Notes: generated by a model from the letters alone, not told the origin. Shown: positions 34,480-44,987, counted from the first letter of the stretch. The stretch is DNA of 64,000 nucleotides from Labrenzia sp. DG1229 (GCF_000521215.1 NZ_KI928950.1:85595-149594), one strand, 5' to 3'. A program made the numbers and translations.

Positions 34480-35622
34480 GTGCCCAATCGACCGGAAACT
34501 CCCTTCCATTCGGACCTCTACGGTGGACGCCTCACGATTGACCTGGGTGCAATTGCGCAAAACTGGGCTGCGTTGAAAAACAGGCTGAGTCATGCAACTG
34601 AATGTGCCGCCGCGATCAAGGCGGACGCCTATGGCATGGGTCAGGCGCAGGCCGGACAGACACTGTTCGACGCAGGATGTCGCACTTTCTTCGTTGCCGT
34701 TCCGACAGAAGCGATTGCGCTGCGGCACGTGCTACCAGATGCGGTCATATATGCTCTTAACGGCCTGCTGCCCGGGACGATCGACCATTATCTTGAACAC
34801 CGTATCCGTCCGGTTCTGGGCTCACATGCCGAACTGGATGAATGGATAGACCTTTGCAAGTCTTCCGGCAGGTCGTTTGACGCAGCGGTTCATGTCGATA
34901 CCGGAATTCACCGGCTTGGACTATCGCCGAGTGAATTCACCGCAACGTTTTCACAACCCGATCAAATGGGTCCCTTTGTTCCCTCGCTCCTCATGAGTCA
35001 TCTGGCCTGCGGGTCCAAGCCAACCCACGTGATGAACGATCATCAGCTCAAGCTGTTCCGCGAGATCACGGCTCCGCATACCCATATTCGGCGGTCTCTG
35101 GCAAACTCCGCAGGAGTTCTGATGGGCCCGGAGTTTCATTTCGATCTCGTGCGTCCCGGTATTTCCCTATACGGCGGGCAGGCGATCGAAAATGAACCCA
35201 ATCCGATGAAGCCGGTTGCCAAGGTAGAAGCTCGCATCATGATCGTGCGCGACGTGCCAGAAGGTGACACGATCGGCTACGGCGCCAGTCATACGGCTGG
35301 CCGGCCACTCAAAAACGCCGTCGTTGCCGCCGGTTACGCAGATGGACTGCTCCGCGGCGCGAGTTCAACGGATCACCGTCCGGGCGGGTTTGCGATGATC
35401 GGCGGTCACAAGGCCCCGATTCTCGGTCGGATCTCGATGGACATGATTACACTTGACGTCACCGACGTTCCCGATCATCTGGTGAGACGCGGCGCGTTTG
35501 TGGAAATGCTCGGACCCAATGTTGCAGCTGCGGACCTGGCAGCGTATGCCGAAACAATCGATTATGAATATCTGACAAGCCTGGGGCAGCGCTTCGAGCG
35601 CATCTATCGCCCACTCAGCTAA
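34480..35622 (+). CDS. alr: Alanine racemase
   Basis: 380 residues, GTG start preceded by AGGA. The PLP lysine lies in AAIKADAYGMG near residue 46; the second catalytic Tyr is in the GAS/RPGISLYGG part, and VAAGYADGLLR and ISMDMITLDVTD complete the barrel and C-terminal domain. Produces D-alanine for peptidoglycan. It precedes radA by 11 bases and is probably co-transcribed. Confidence 0.95.
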   Translation: MPNRPETPFHSDLYGGRLTIDLGAIAQNWAALKNRLSHATECAAAIKADAYGMGQAQAGQTLFDAGCRTFFVAVPTEAIALRHVLPDAVIYALNGLLPGTIDHYLEHRIRPVLGSHAELDEWIDLCKSSGRSFDAAVHVDTGIHRLGLSPSEFTATFSQPDQMGPFVPSLLMSHLACGSKPTHVMNDHQLKLFREITAPHTHIRRSLANSAGVLMGPEFHFDLVRPGISLYGGQAIENEPNPMKPVAKVEARIMIVRDVPEGDTIGYGASHTAGRPLKNAVVAAGYADGLLRGASSTDHRPGGFAMIGGHKAPILGRISMDMITLDVTDVPDHLVRRGAFVEMLGPNVAAADLAAYAETIDYEYLTSLGQRFERIYRPLS

Positions 35623-35633
35623 CTGGAGATCCA

Positions 35634-37034
35634 ATGGCCCGGCGGTCCAGCTCTTTCGTCTGCCAGTCTTGTGGCGCAGTCACTGCCAAATGGGTCGGGC
35701 GCTGCGAATCGTGTGGTGAATGGAACACGATTGTCGAGGAACAGACCGGTGGAGGCATCGGAGGTGGACCGCAACGTGCACCGCGAAGCAAGGGACGCGT
35801 CGTTCCTCTTGTGGGCCTGTCCGGTGACACGAAGGAAGCTCCCCGTATCCAGACAAATGTTGCGGAACTGGACCGGGTGACCGGAGGCGGCTTTGTTCGC
35901 GGCTCGGCGCTATTGGTTGGCGGTGATCCAGGCATTGGCAAATCCACACTTCTCATACAGGCTGCCGCGCAGTTGGCGCGTCTCGGACACAAGACCATCT
36001 ATATTTCGGGCGAGGAAGCGATCGGACAGGTTCGGCTGCGTGCCGAACGCCTGGATCTTGCCGACGCGCCGGTCGCGCTTGCCGCCGAAACCAGTGTCGA
36101 AGACATCCTTGCGACGCTTGAGGTGGACAAACCGCCCGCAATGCTGATCCTGGACTCGGTTCAAACATTGTGGACCGATCAGGTAGAATCACCACCGGGC
36201 ACAGTGACCCAGGTCCGAGCCTCGGCGCAGGCCATGGTGCGCTATGCGAAGAAAAACGGCACGACACTGGTACTCGTGGGTCATGTGACGAAAGACGGAC
36301 AGATCGCCGGTCCGCGTGTCGTGGAGCACATGGTCGACGCCGTGCTTTATTTTGAAGGTGATGGCGCGCACCAATACCGGATCCTGCGCTCGGTGAAAAA
36401 CCGCTTCGGCGCAACCGATGAAATCGGCGTTTTTGAAATGACCGGCAAGGGTCTGGCGGAAGTATCCAATCCATCGGCACTCTTTTTGGGTGACCGGTCA
36501 ACATCGTCACCGGGTGCAGCCGTGTTTGCCGCGCTCGAAGGATCCAGACCGCTTCTCATTGAAATCCAGGCACTCGTTGCCCAATCGACGCTTGGAACAC
36601 CCCGCAGGGCGGTGATCGGTTGGGACAGTGCGCGCCTTTCCATGATCCTTGCGGTTCTGGAAGCCCGGTGTGGTGTGCGATTTTCCCAGCACGATGTTTA
36701 CCTGAATGTGGCCGGCGGCCTTAAAATCAACGAACCGGGAGCCGATCTTGCAGTTGCAGCGGCATTGATATCATCGCTTAGCGGGCTTGCCCTTCCGGCC
36801 AATTGCGTCTATTTCGGCGAGGTCAGCCTGTCAGGTGCCATCCGGCCTGTCGCCCAGGCCCAGTCCAGGCTGAAAGAAGCGGAGAAACTCGGCTTCGATC
36901 AGGCGATATGTCCGGAGGGGAACCTCAAGGACGGTGCGGCATCGTCATTCAAGGCATCCGGCCTGTCGGAACTTGGGGACTTTGTCGCTAAACTCTCGGC
37001 TGAGGCTAGTGCGTCGAAGGGCGCAGAAGCATAA
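35634..37034 (+). CDS. radA: DNA repair protein RadA
   Basis: 466 residues. The N-terminal zinc finger CQSCGAVTAKWVGRCESCG, RecA-like ATPase with Walker A GGDPGIGKST, the RadA-specific KNRFGATDE motif, and a C-terminal Lon-like domain (LNVAGGLKINEPGADLAVAA) are all in order. It promotes branch migration in recombination. Confidence 0.96.
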   Translation: MARRSSSFVCQSCGAVTAKWVGRCESCGEWNTIVEEQTGGGIGGGPQRAPRSKGRVVPLVGLSGDTKEAPRIQTNVAELDRVTGGGFVRGSALLVGGDPGIGKSTLLIQAAAQLARLGHKTIYISGEEAIGQVRLRAERLDLADAPVALAAETSVEDILATLEVDKPPAMLILDSVQTLWTDQVESPPGTVTQVRASAQAMVRYAKKNGTTLVLVGHVTKDGQIAGPRVVEHMVDAVLYFEGDGAHQYRILRSVKNRFGATDEIGVFEMTGKGLAEVSNPSALFLGDRSTSSPGAAVFAALEGSRPLLIEIQALVAQSTLGTPRRAVIGWDSARLSMILAVLEARCGVRFSQHDVYLNVAGGLKINEPGADLAVAAALISSLSGLALPANCVYFGEVSLSGAIRPVAQAQSRLKEAEKLGFDQAICPEGNLKDGAASSFKASGLSELGDFVAKLSAEASASKGAEA

Positions 37035-37102
37035 TGCCCATGGGATCGGAATAGAGAATTCAGCTCTTTTTTGAGCACCAGACAAAGGGACTTTTCAGGA
37101 AC

Positions 37103-37714
37103 ATGCCGATAACCATTCTGGACGGACTGCTCTTGGCCATCATGTTCATTTCGGCGGTGCTTGCCATGATCCGGGGATTTGTCCGCGAAGTCCTTTCGAT
37201 CGTTTCCTGGGTTGCAGCGGCGGCCGCGGCGTTTCTGCTCTATGAACGGGTCTTGCCCTACGCGAAACAGTACATATCTCATGATCTGGTAGCCGCCGGC
37301 GCTTCGGCTGCAGCTGTGTTTCTGGTGACACTTGTCATTGTCAGCTATATTACGATGCGGATTTCGGATTTTGTGCTTGATAGCCGGATAGGTGCGCTGG
37401 ACCGCACACTCGGCTTCGTGTTCGGCGCGGTACGCGGCCTGCTGTTGCTCGTGGTGGCAATGATGTTCTTCAACTGGTTCGTCCAGCCCGATCAACAGCC
37501 GGAATGGGTCCTGGACGCAAAGTCGAGACCGATCCTGCTTTCGATTGGCGAACGCCTTGTCGCCGTCCTGCCGGAGGATCCGGAAAAGGCGATCCTGGAC
37601 AGAATACGCGATGCTGATCTCACGGGTAACAACGCCGGAGCACCGTCCGAAGAGCCTGAATACAGCGAAACCGAGCGTCAGGGCCTGGATCAGCTGACGA
37701 GCGACAACAACTGA
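37103..37714 (+). CDS. cvpA: CvpA-family membrane protein
   Basis: 203 residues with four hydrophobic helices (DGLLLAIMFISAVLAMIRGF, IVSWVAAAAAAFLLYE, AAAVFLVTLVIVSYI, LGFVFGAVRGLLLLVVAMMF). The FVREVLSIVSWV motif and GALDRTLGFVFGAVRG are typical of CvpA. In E. coli it is needed for colicin V export. An acidic tail ends it. Placed between radA and purF, as in other alphaproteobacteria. Confidence 0.93.
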   Translation: MPITILDGLLLAIMFISAVLAMIRGFVREVLSIVSWVAAAAAAFLLYERVLPYAKQYISHDLVAAGASAAAVFLVTLVIVSYITMRISDFVLDSRIGALDRTLGFVFGAVRGLLLLVVAMMFFNWFVQPDQQPEWVLDAKSRPILLSIGERLVAVLPEDPEKAILDRIRDADLTGNNAGAPSEEPEYSETERQGLDQLTSDNN

Positions 37715-37854
37715 CGCCAACAGAAGCGAAGACCAATCCGCACCGGTAGTTCGCATTACCACGTGCCAAACGACAATGCTGCTTTCGCGAGGAGGCAGGC
37801 CAATTCAAAGTCTCGGGCCGCAATCTCTGTCGGCCAAAAAGAGGAGTGTTCGCC

Positions 37855-39327
37855 ATGACTGGCGGAACGGAAGTGGACGAGCTGTTTGATATGGATGGCG
37901 ACACGCTTCATGAAGAGTGCGGTGTTTTCGGCATTCTGGGACACGAGGACGCCAGCGCCCTCGCCGCCCTTGGTCTGCACGCCTTGCAACATCGAGGGCA
38001 GGAAGCAGCCGGTATTGTTACCTTCGACAATGATCAGTTCCGCGCAGAACGGCATCTGGGACTTGTCGGCGATCACTTTTCCGATGCAGATACGATCGGG
38101 CGCCTGACCGGCCGTGCTGCCGTCGGTCACGTCCGTTACTCCACGACCGGCGAAACAATCCTTCGAAACGTGCAGCCACTGTTTGCCGAACTCGATGGAG
38201 GCGGCATCGCGGTCTGCCACAACGGGAATTTCACAAACGCACTCACGCTGAGGCGACAGCTGATCCGCGACGGTGCGATCTGTCAGTCCACATCGGATTC
38301 AGAAGTCGTGCTCCAGCTCGTCGCCCGCTCCCGCAAGAACAAGATCATCGACCGTTTCATTGAAGCGATCACGCAGATGGAAGGCGCCTACTCGCTCGTG
38401 GCGCTGACGTCCAAGAAACTCATCGGCGCAAGGGATCCGCTTGGCATCCGCCCTCTCGTTCTCGGCGATCTGAACGGCGCGCCAATCCTGGCTTCAGAGA
38501 CCTGTGCGCTGGATATCATCGGTGCGAAGTTCATCAGGGAAGTCGAAAACGGTGAGGTGATCGTCTGCACGTCGACCGGCATCCAGTCCTTTTTTCCGTT
38601 CGGCAAGCAGCAGGCACGACCCTGCATCTTCGAATACATCTACTTTTCACGGCCGGACTCCGTTCTGGGTGGGCGCAGCGTCTACGATGTCCGCCGGGAA
38701 ATGGGCAAGCAGCTCGCACGCGAAACCAGTGTTGAAGCCGATGTAATCGTGCCGGTTCCCGACAGTGGCGTTCCGGCCGCGATCGGGTACAGCCAGGAAA
38801 GCGGCATTCCGTTCGAGCTTGGCATCATCCGAAACCACTATGTCGGCCGGACATTCATCGAACCAACGCAGCAGATCCGGGCGCTAGGTGTGAAGATGAA
38901 GCATTCGGCGAACCGGTCCCAGATCGAAGGCAAGCGCGTTGTTCTGGTCGACGACAGCCTCGTTCGCGGCACCACGTCGGTCAAGATCGTCCAGATGATC
39001 CGTGAAGCCGGCGCCAAGGAAGTCCATTTCCGGCTTGCCAGCCCGCCGATCCGCTATTCCGATTATTACGGGATCGATACACCGGTGCGGGAAAAACTTC
39101 TGGCCGCCAAATACAGCCTCGAAGAAATGTGCGCATATATCGGCGCCGACAGTCTCGCGTTCCTGTCCGTCGACGGCATGTACAGGTCCATGGGGTATGA
39201 CGGTCGCGACAACGAAAACCCGCAATTCACCGATCACGGTTTTACCGGCGACTATCCGACGCCGCTGACAGATCTTTCCGAAGACCAGGAATTCATCAGC
39301 GCACCGCGCCTGGTGGAGGTCGGTTAA
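37855..39327 (+). CDS. purF: Amidophosphoribosyltransferase
   Basis: About 490 residues from the ATG at 37855, with GAGGAG eight bases upstream; the GTG at 37846 lies inside that ribosome site. A short propeptide ends at the nucleophile Cys of ECGVFGI, the Ntn glutaminase site. The C-terminal phosphoribosyltransferase loop is VVLVDDSLVRGTTS, and the glutaminase has GHVRYSTTGE. First committed step of purine synthesis. Confidence 0.97.
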   Translation: MTGGTEVDELFDMDGDTLHEECGVFGILGHEDASALAALGLHALQHRGQEAAGIVTFDNDQFRAERHLGLVGDHFSDADTIGRLTGRAAVGHVRYSTTGETILRNVQPLFAELDGGGIAVCHNGNFTNALTLRRQLIRDGAICQSTSDSEVVLQLVARSRKNKIIDRFIEAITQMEGAYSLVALTSKKLIGARDPLGIRPLVLGDLNGAPILASETCALDIIGAKFIREVENGEVIVCTSTGIQSFFPFGKQQARPCIFEYIYFSRPDSVLGGRSVYDVRREMGKQLARETSVEADVIVPVPDSGVPAAIGYSQESGIPFELGIIRNHYVGRTFIEPTQQIRALGVKMKHSANRSQIEGKRVVLVDDSLVRGTTSVKIVQMIREAGAKEVHFRLASPPIRYSDYYGIDTPVREKLLAAKYSLEEMCAYIGADSLAFLSVDGMYRSMGYDGRDNENPQFTDHGFTGDYPTPLTDLSEDQEFISAPRLVEVG

Positions 39328-39337
39328 GAGACATAGC

Positions 39338-40063
39338 ATGACACAAGACTTTGACGGTCGGATCGCACTGGTGACCGGCGCTTCTCGCGGTATTGGCTAT
39401 CAGATCGCAAAACAACTCGGCGAACGCGGCGCACATGTAATTGCACTTGCCCGGACTGTCGGTGGTCTGGAAGACCTCGATGACGAGATCAAGGCAGCCG
39501 GCGGCCAGACGACACTCGTGCCCGTGGACCTGATGGATTTCGACGCACTCGACCGGCTTGGCGCCGCCATTTTCGAACGTTGGAAGAAACTCGACATTCT
39601 TGTCGGCAATGCCGGAATGCTCGGAGTTCTATCCCCCCTCGGCCATATCAGTCCGAAGGACTTTGAAAAGGTCATGGCTGTGAACGTCACAGCAAACTGG
39701 CGCCTGGTCCGGTCACTGGACCCGTTGCTGCGCCAGTCGGATGCTGGTCGGGCATTGTTCCTGACGTCTGTCCAGGCACAAACGCGCACCGCGTTCTGGG
39801 GCTTGCAGTCAATCAGCAAGTCCGCTGTTGAAGCAATGGCAAGAACCTGGGCCAATGAAAGCCTTCAAACTGCGATGAAAATCAATCTCGCTGACCCGGG
39901 GCCAACGCGGACAGGCCTTCGCGCCAAGACCATGCCTGGTGAAACACCGGAGAACCTGCCGACGACCCAAGTGGTTGCAGCGGACCTTGTCGAACTGCTG
40001 AAGCCCGAGATCTTTCGCACAGGTGAGCTTTACGACCGTATCAGCGGCGAGTGGACCGGCTGA
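39338..40063 (+). CDS. Short-chain dehydrogenase/reductase lacking the catalytic Tyr
   Basis: 241 residues, starting 10 bases after purF. The nucleotide site ALVTGASRGIGYQIA is intact, the NNAG motif reads VGNAGMLG, and a Ser is in place in LTSVQAQ. The YxxxK motif, however, reads Gln157-SIS-Lys161 within AFWGLQSISK, so the catalytic Tyr is replaced. It may bind NAD(P) without normal reductase chemistry, or use another residue. An SDR next to purF is common in related genomes. Substrate unknown. Confidence 0.85.
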   Translation: MTQDFDGRIALVTGASRGIGYQIAKQLGERGAHVIALARTVGGLEDLDDEIKAAGGQTTLVPVDLMDFDALDRLGAAIFERWKKLDILVGNAGMLGVLSPLGHISPKDFEKVMAVNVTANWRLVRSLDPLLRQSDAGRALFLTSVQAQTRTAFWGLQSISKSAVEAMARTWANESLQTAMKINLADPGPTRTGLRAKTMPGETPENLPTTQVVAADLVELLKPEIFRTGELYDRISGEWTG

Positions 40064-40133
40064 GTTTCATCCCTCGGAGAGGGTGTGTTGAGAAGCTGCT
40101 GGATCCAAAGCCTGAATTCGAGAGCAGCACTTC

Positions 40134-40748
40134 ATGCGCCAGAACACGAAAGCGATCGCCTGGGACTTCGATGGCGTCCTCAATCGCAACGTCATCGGAG
40201 GCAAGTTCCTCTGGTCCCAAACGCTGGAAGAAGACCTCGGAATACCGGTGAAAGACTTCCAGGAAGGCATATTCAATCGGACCTTCATGCAAGTCATTTC
40301 CGGAAAGACAGACCTGAAAGACCATGTGCGGGATTGGTTGGCCGGACAAGATCACCCACATACTGCTGATGCAATTCTGACCTACTGGTTTGCAAAGGAC
40401 GACCTTCAAGATCCCCTTACCTGTGGCCTTGTTGAACGACTTGGTCTGACAGGGATCCGTCAGGTTGTCGCGACAAACAACGAACATCACCGCACAACAT
40501 ACATCGAGAGGACTTCAGGTTTTTCAGACCGCGTCGACCGGGTTTTCTCATCAGGGCGGATTGGTCATGCGAAACCCGATACCGCGTTTTTCCACCATGT
40601 CAGCACATCTCTCGAACTTTCCCCGAAAGATATGCTGTTGATCGACGACAGCTCGGCAAACATCGAGGCTGCGCGCTCACTCGGCTGGGACGGCTTTCAT
40701 TTTACGGAAGAAACCAGGACCGAGCTTGCATCCTATCTCGGCCTTTGA
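40134..40748 (+). CDS. HAD-superfamily hydrolase
   Basis: 204 residues. Motif I is WDFDGVLNRN with the nucleophile Asp, motif II lies in VVATNNEH, and motif III/IV is the HAKPDTAFFHH plus MLLIDDSSANIEAA region. The cap is small. Most such enzymes are phosphatases; the substrate cannot be read from sequence. Stands 70 bases after the SDR, same direction. Confidence 0.86.
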   Translation: MRQNTKAIAWDFDGVLNRNVIGGKFLWSQTLEEDLGIPVKDFQEGIFNRTFMQVISGKTDLKDHVRDWLAGQDHPHTADAILTYWFAKDDLQDPLTCGLVERLGLTGIRQVVATNNEHHRTTYIERTSGFSDRVDRVFSSGRIGHAKPDTAFFHHVSTSLELSPKDMLLIDDSSANIEAARSLGWDGFHFTEETRTELASYLGL

Positions 40749-40790
40749 AAACATGTAACCTGTCCTATCAGCGGTACAGGAGGCCGTTCC

Positions 40791-41162
40791 ATGCAACTCG
40801 GTGCGTTTTCAATCAGCCTGACGGTCAAGGACCTTCAGAAATCAAAAGCCTTTTATGAAGGCCTCGGCTTCTCGGACCTGGGCGGATCGGGCGCGGATGG
40901 CTGGGCAATTCTGAAAAACGGAAACACCGTCATCGGCCTGTTCCAGGGCATGTTCGAAAAGAACATGCTGACCTTCAATCCGGGCTGGGACCAGAGTGCG
41001 CAGAAACTCGACACTTTTCAGGACATCCGTGAACTCCAGCAGCAGTTGAAGTCCAAAGGTTATGCCTTTGAAGCAGAAGCGGACGAAGCGACCACCGGTC
41101 CGGCCAGTTTCGTGCTGATCGATCCGGACGGAAACCCGGTGCTTGTCGACCAGCACGTCTGA
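40791..41162 (+). CDS. VOC-family (glyoxalase/bleomycin-resistance-like) protein
   Basis: 123 residues, a single vicinal-oxygen-chelate unit: FSISLTVKDLQKSKAFYEGL at the N-terminus, GWAILKNGNTVIGLFQGM in the middle and PASFVLIDPDGNPVLVDQH at the end. AGGAGG stands just upstream of the ATG. Members are lyases, dioxygenases or binding proteins; which one cannot be said. Convergent with the next gene, six bases apart. Confidence 0.88.
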   Translation: MQLGAFSISLTVKDLQKSKAFYEGLGFSDLGGSGADGWAILKNGNTVIGLFQGMFEKNMLTFNPGWDQSAQKLDTFQDIRELQQQLKSKGYAFEAEADEATTGPASFVLIDPDGNPVLVDQHV

Positions 41163-41168
41163 CACTTT

Positions 41169-41969
41169 TTACTCGGCCGCTTCCAAGGGTGCGAAGGAAC
41201 TCTCGGCGATTTCCCTGATATCCCCGAAGACACCGGGTGCTCCCACGACCACGCGAGCCCCGTGATACAGCGAATTATTGACGTCCTGCTCCATCACCAC
41301 GCCGCCGGCTTCCTTGATGAGCAACATGCCTGCCAGACAGTCCCAGGCATTCATGTGTGATTCCGCATAACCGATCAGCCGGCCGGCCGCCGTATAGGCG
41401 AGCATCAACCCACCCGAGGCATTGCGGAAAAACACGCCGCCTTTTGACACAAGAGCGCCAATGACATTCACGGCATCTGTTACCGCTGTCCGGCCATTGA
41501 AACCGACACCGACAGATCCGTTGGACAGGCTGTCGCTGGTTGACACCTTGATTTGTTTGCCATTCAGGAAGGCGCCCTGCCCGGCTGCAGCGGTGAAAGT
41601 CTCCTTGGCCACCGGATCGTGGATCACGCCGACGATAACCTGGCCCTGGTGAACGCAAGCAATGATTACGCACCATTGCGGTATGCCGGTGACGAAATTC
41701 GCAGTCCCGTCGATTGGATCGGTGATCCAGGTGTAGCCGGATGTACCTTCTTCTATGCCGTGCTCTTCACCCAAAATGCTGTCGTCGGGATATGATTTGG
41801 CCAATTCCTTGCGGATAAGCGTTTCAACATTCCTGTCGGCTTCGGACACCAGGTCCTGGTGTCCTTTCTGGGTGATGGTCAGCGTGTCGAGTTTACGAAA
41901 ATACTCCAGACCGAGTTCACCTGCCTGGATTGCAAGACGTTCGGCAAACGCAAGCCGTTCGGAAATCAT
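41169..41969 (-). CDS. Inositol-monophosphatase-family phosphatase
   Basis: 266 residues. Metal-binding motifs GEEHGIEEG and WITDPIDGTANFV, and the second site AWDCLAGMLLIKEAGG, are intact. Family members in alphaproteobacteria act on inositol phosphates, histidinol phosphate or PAP; the sequence alone does not settle which. Same direction as der upstream, with an 84-base gap. Confidence 0.9.
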   Translation of the reverse strand: MISERLAFAERLAIQAGELGLEYFRKLDTLTITQKGHQDLVSEADRNVETLIRKELAKSYPDDSILGEEHGIEEGTSGYTWITDPIDGTANFVTGIPQWCVIIACVHQGQVIVGVIHDPVAKETFTAAAGQGAFLNGKQIKVSTSDSLSNGSVGVGFNGRTAVTDAVNVIGALVSKGGVFFRNASGGLMLAYTAAGRLIGYAESHMNAWDCLAGMLLIKEAGGVVMEQDVNNSLYHGARVVVGAPGVFGDIREIAESSFAPLEAAE

Positions 41970-42053
41970 TATATTGCTCCTTCGAAACCCGATAAGTTGA
42001 GGCCGGTTTGCGATCGCTTCGAATGCCTCGTCGCCCGCACGCCGGATCCGTGA

Positions 42054-43481
42054 CTACTGAATCTTTCGCTTTTTCCCCGGGGCGTACGGATTTTCCCCTT
42101 TGCGATACGTCAGGCGCACGGGAGTGCCCTGGATGTTGAACTTTTCCCGCAAGGAATTCACCAGATAACGCGTATAGCTCTCCGGCAACTGTTCCGGACG
42201 GGAACAGAAAACGATGAAATGAGGCGGCCGCGTTTTCGGCTGCGTCATGTAGCGCAGGCGAATCCGCCGACCCGCCACGGCAGGTGGCGGGTGATTTGCC
42301 GTGACCCTGTCGAGCCAGCGATTGAGTTTGGAAGTCGAAACGCGGGCGTTCCAGGCTTCATAGGACTTGAAGACGCTTTCGACCAATCGGTCGATGCCCT
42401 GTCCCTGAATCCCGGATAATGTTGTGATCTGAACACCGCGGATCTGATTGAAGTAACGCTCGTTGGCGTCACGTATCTTCTTCCACGCTGCTTCCCGATC
42501 TTCAACCAGGTCCCACTTGTTGATGGCGATCACCAGTGCCCGGCCTTCGCGCGCGACAAGATCGATGATCTGAAGATCCTGTTTTTCGAAGGACATCGTG
42601 GCATCGAGCGTGACGACGACAACTTCCGCGAACTTGATCGCTCTCAGCGCGTCGGCCACGGACAGTTTTTCAAGCTTTTCCTGAACCCTGGCTTTCCTGC
42701 GGATACCTGCCGTGTCGAACAGCTTGACATGCCGATCGCGCCAGACCCAGTCGACCGAAATCGAGTCGCGGGTGATGCCGGCCTCCGGGCCCGTCAGCAT
42801 GCGGTCTTCACCCACCATCTCGTTGATGAGCGTGGATTTGCCCGCGTTGGGTCTGCCGACGATCGCGACCCGCAGAGGACGTTCTTTTGTGCCGGCCGGA
42901 TCTTGCTCCTCGATGAATTCGCCGTCTTCGTCCACATCTACATTGACGACGGCCTCTTCGCGGTTCGATTGTTCTTCATCGGACACGCGGTCGACATGCG
43001 GTTTCAGTGCATCGTAAAGATCAGCAAGTCCTTCGCCATGCTCGGCGGAAACCGCTATCGGCTCACCGAGCCCGAGTGAGTAGGACTCATAAAGACCACT
43101 CTCTCCCGCCCGGCCTTCCGCCTTGTTCGCAAGCAGGATCACGGGCCGTGTGGTCTTGCGGGCGACTTCGGCGAAATGCGCATCGAGCGGCGTAACACCC
43201 GCGCGGGCGTCGATCAAGAAAAGGACCGCATCCGCGGTCTCAATCGCTTCTTCGGTCTGCCGGCGCATCCGTCCTTCGAGCGAACTCCTGTCCGCCTCCT
43301 CCAGACCGGCTGTGTCGATGATCGTGAAACGGAGGTCGCCCAGACGCGCCTCCCCCGGCCGCCGATCCCTGGTCACACCGGGAGTATCGTCGACCAGCGC
43401 CAGGCGCTTGCCGACCAGGCGGTTGAACAAAGTGGACTTGCCGACATTCGGCCGTCCGATGATGGCGACAGTTGCGCCCAC
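42054..43481 (-). CDS. der: Ribosome-associated GTPase Der
   Basis: 475 residues with two tandem GTPase domains, the hallmark of Der (EngA). Domain 1: GRPNVGKST and DTPGVTRD. Domain 2: [20 protein letters not shown] and INKWDLVED. The C-terminal KH-like domain ends in a basic [13 protein letters not shown] tail. A long acidic linker ([20 protein letters not shown]) separates the domains. Needed for 50S assembly. Confidence 0.97.
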   Translation of the reverse strand: MGATVAIIGRPNVGKSTLFNRLVGKRLALVDDTPGVTRDRRPGEARLGDLRFTIIDTAGLEEADRSSLEGRMRRQTEEAIETADAVLFLIDARAGVTPLDAHFAEVARKTTRPVILLANKAEGRAGESGLYESYSLGLGEPIAVSAEHGEGLADLYDALKPHVDRVSDEEQSNREEAVVNVDVDEDGEFIEEQDPAGTKERPLRVAIVGRPNAGKSTLINEMVGEDRMLTGPEAGITRDSISVDWVWRDRHVKLFDTAGIRRKARVQEKLEKLSVADALRAIKFAEVVVVTLDATMSFEKQDLQIIDLVAREGRALVIAINKWDLVEDREAAWKKIRDANERYFNQIRGVQITTLSGIQGQGIDRLVESVFKSYEAWNARVSTSKLNRWLDRVTANHPPPAVAGRRIRLRYMTQPKTRPPHFIVFCSRPEQLPESYTRYLVNSLREKFNIQGTPVRLTYRKGENPYAPGKKRKIQ

Positions 43482-43634
43482 AGCAGATTCTCCTGATGGG
43501 CAGGCTTCTTGAAGAGCCCGTCCCTGAAATAGAAAGCACCCTGCCCGCGATCAAACGAGCGCGGAAGGGAGCCTCTCATACTTATATCGATCGACAATGG
43601 ACATCCAATCGTTTCCGATTGGGTGCCCGCAGAC

Positions 43635-44987
43635 TCAGTTGAACGCGGTAACCCCGTCATTGCCGGACAGCACGATAATACGGCCACCGGCGACAATCGG
43701 TGTCACGTAGACATCCGCATTGGTTCGCTGGGTCGTCATAATGTTCCCGCTGGCCGCATCGACGATGGCAATCTGGCCATCGCTCGAAAATGCCACGAGC
43801 GCACCATTGGCCAGGATTGGCCCCGCCCAGTTGCGGCGGCGTTTCTTTTTCTCCGGCCGAGGCAGAGATGTTGCCCACAGGGTTTCGCCGCTTTTCAGAT
43901 CAAGTGCAACCATGCGGTCGTCCAGATCCACCATAAACAGTGCGCTACCGGACACAATCGGCGTGTGTACACTGCCGAGATCCTGTTCCCAACGCCGCAA
44001 TCCCGTGCGCGCATCGACCGCCACGGTTCTACCCGCAACACCGGTTGCATACACCATGCTGCCGGTCACCACGGGACTTGCCGAAACATCGGCAAGACCG
44101 GACAGGGCAAGAGTACGGAAACCACGTGAAACGCTATCGACCCATTGAGCCTCTCCGGACTTGATGTCAATTGCCATGATCTCGCCGGACGAAAACGGAA
44201 CGATTACCCGGTTTCCGGAGATCGCCGGATTTGCTGCCGACAACAATCCGGCGGTTTCTTCAATTCCGGCATAGGTCCAGGCGATTTCACCATCCGCCTT
44301 TGAAACTGCATAAACTTCGTTGGACTGGGAGACGACAAAGACGTGACCTGCGCCGGCGACCGGGGCACCGCGTGCCGGAGTGTCAAGTTCAGCGGTCCAA
44401 AGAACCTGCCCGGAACCGGCGTCCAGCGCGACCAGCTGCCGGTAGCTTGTTCCTGCATAAACCACGCCATCGGCGACGGTAACACCGCCACCGGGACCGA
44501 CGTCCCGCTCACCTTCCGGGCGGAGGTTCTGCGTCCAGGCACGGCCACCGGCCGTCGACAGGGCAACGATCTCCCCATTGGGCTTGTAGACGTAGATCTT
44601 GCTGCCATCGCTTACCGGACGCGACGAAATTCGCAAGGCAGACGATGTCAGTCCGCGTCCCGATGTTCCGACATTGGAGCGCCAGGATGTCGTACCGGAT
44701 ATGGACACGGCAACATTACCCGGGTCGTTGGTAAGGCCGCCGCCACTGGTCGTCCAGGACTGACCGCCCGTCGCGGGGCCTACCTTGGCAGTCTGGCCAA
44801 GCGCACGCGCAGCAGGATCAGCACCGTCGAAAACAGGTTGCCGTTCACCGGGCAAGATTTTTTCCCGAGAAAACGGGTTGATTGAATCACCGAATTCACT
44901 CACCGACCCGCAACCGGTCAATGCCAAGGAGAATGCAAAAATACCCAGCAGCGCAAATCTGCCGGAAGAACCTGCCGCAAAAATCAC
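43635..44987 (-). CDS. bamB: Outer-membrane assembly lipoprotein BamB
   Basis: 450 residues. A lipoprotein signal ends at the lipobox LALTGC. The rest is a PQQ-type beta-propeller with repeating W-motifs (GRAWTQNLRPEG, SGQVLWTAELDTPARG, DGEIAWTYAGIE, LRRWEQDLGSV). BamB supports the BAM complex that inserts outer-membrane proteins. The ATG overlaps the stop of the TPR gene by one base, so the two are coupled. Confidence 0.92.
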   Translation of the reverse strand: MIFAAGSSGRFALLGIFAFSLALTGCGSVSEFGDSINPFSREKILPGERQPVFDGADPAARALGQTAKVGPATGGQSWTTSGGGLTNDPGNVAVSISGTTSWRSNVGTSGRGLTSSALRISSRPVSDGSKIYVYKPNGEIVALSTAGGRAWTQNLRPEGERDVGPGGGVTVADGVVYAGTSYRQLVALDAGSGQVLWTAELDTPARGAPVAGAGHVFVVSQSNEVYAVSKADGEIAWTYAGIEETAGLLSAANPAISGNRVIVPFSSGEIMAIDIKSGEAQWVDSVSRGFRTLALSGLADVSASPVVTGSMVYATGVAGRTVAVDARTGLRRWEQDLGSVHTPIVSGSALFMVDLDDRMVALDLKSGETLWATSLPRPEKKKRRRNWAGPILANGALVAFSSDGQIAIVDAASGNIMTTQRTNADVYVTPIVAGGRIIVLSGNDGVTAFN

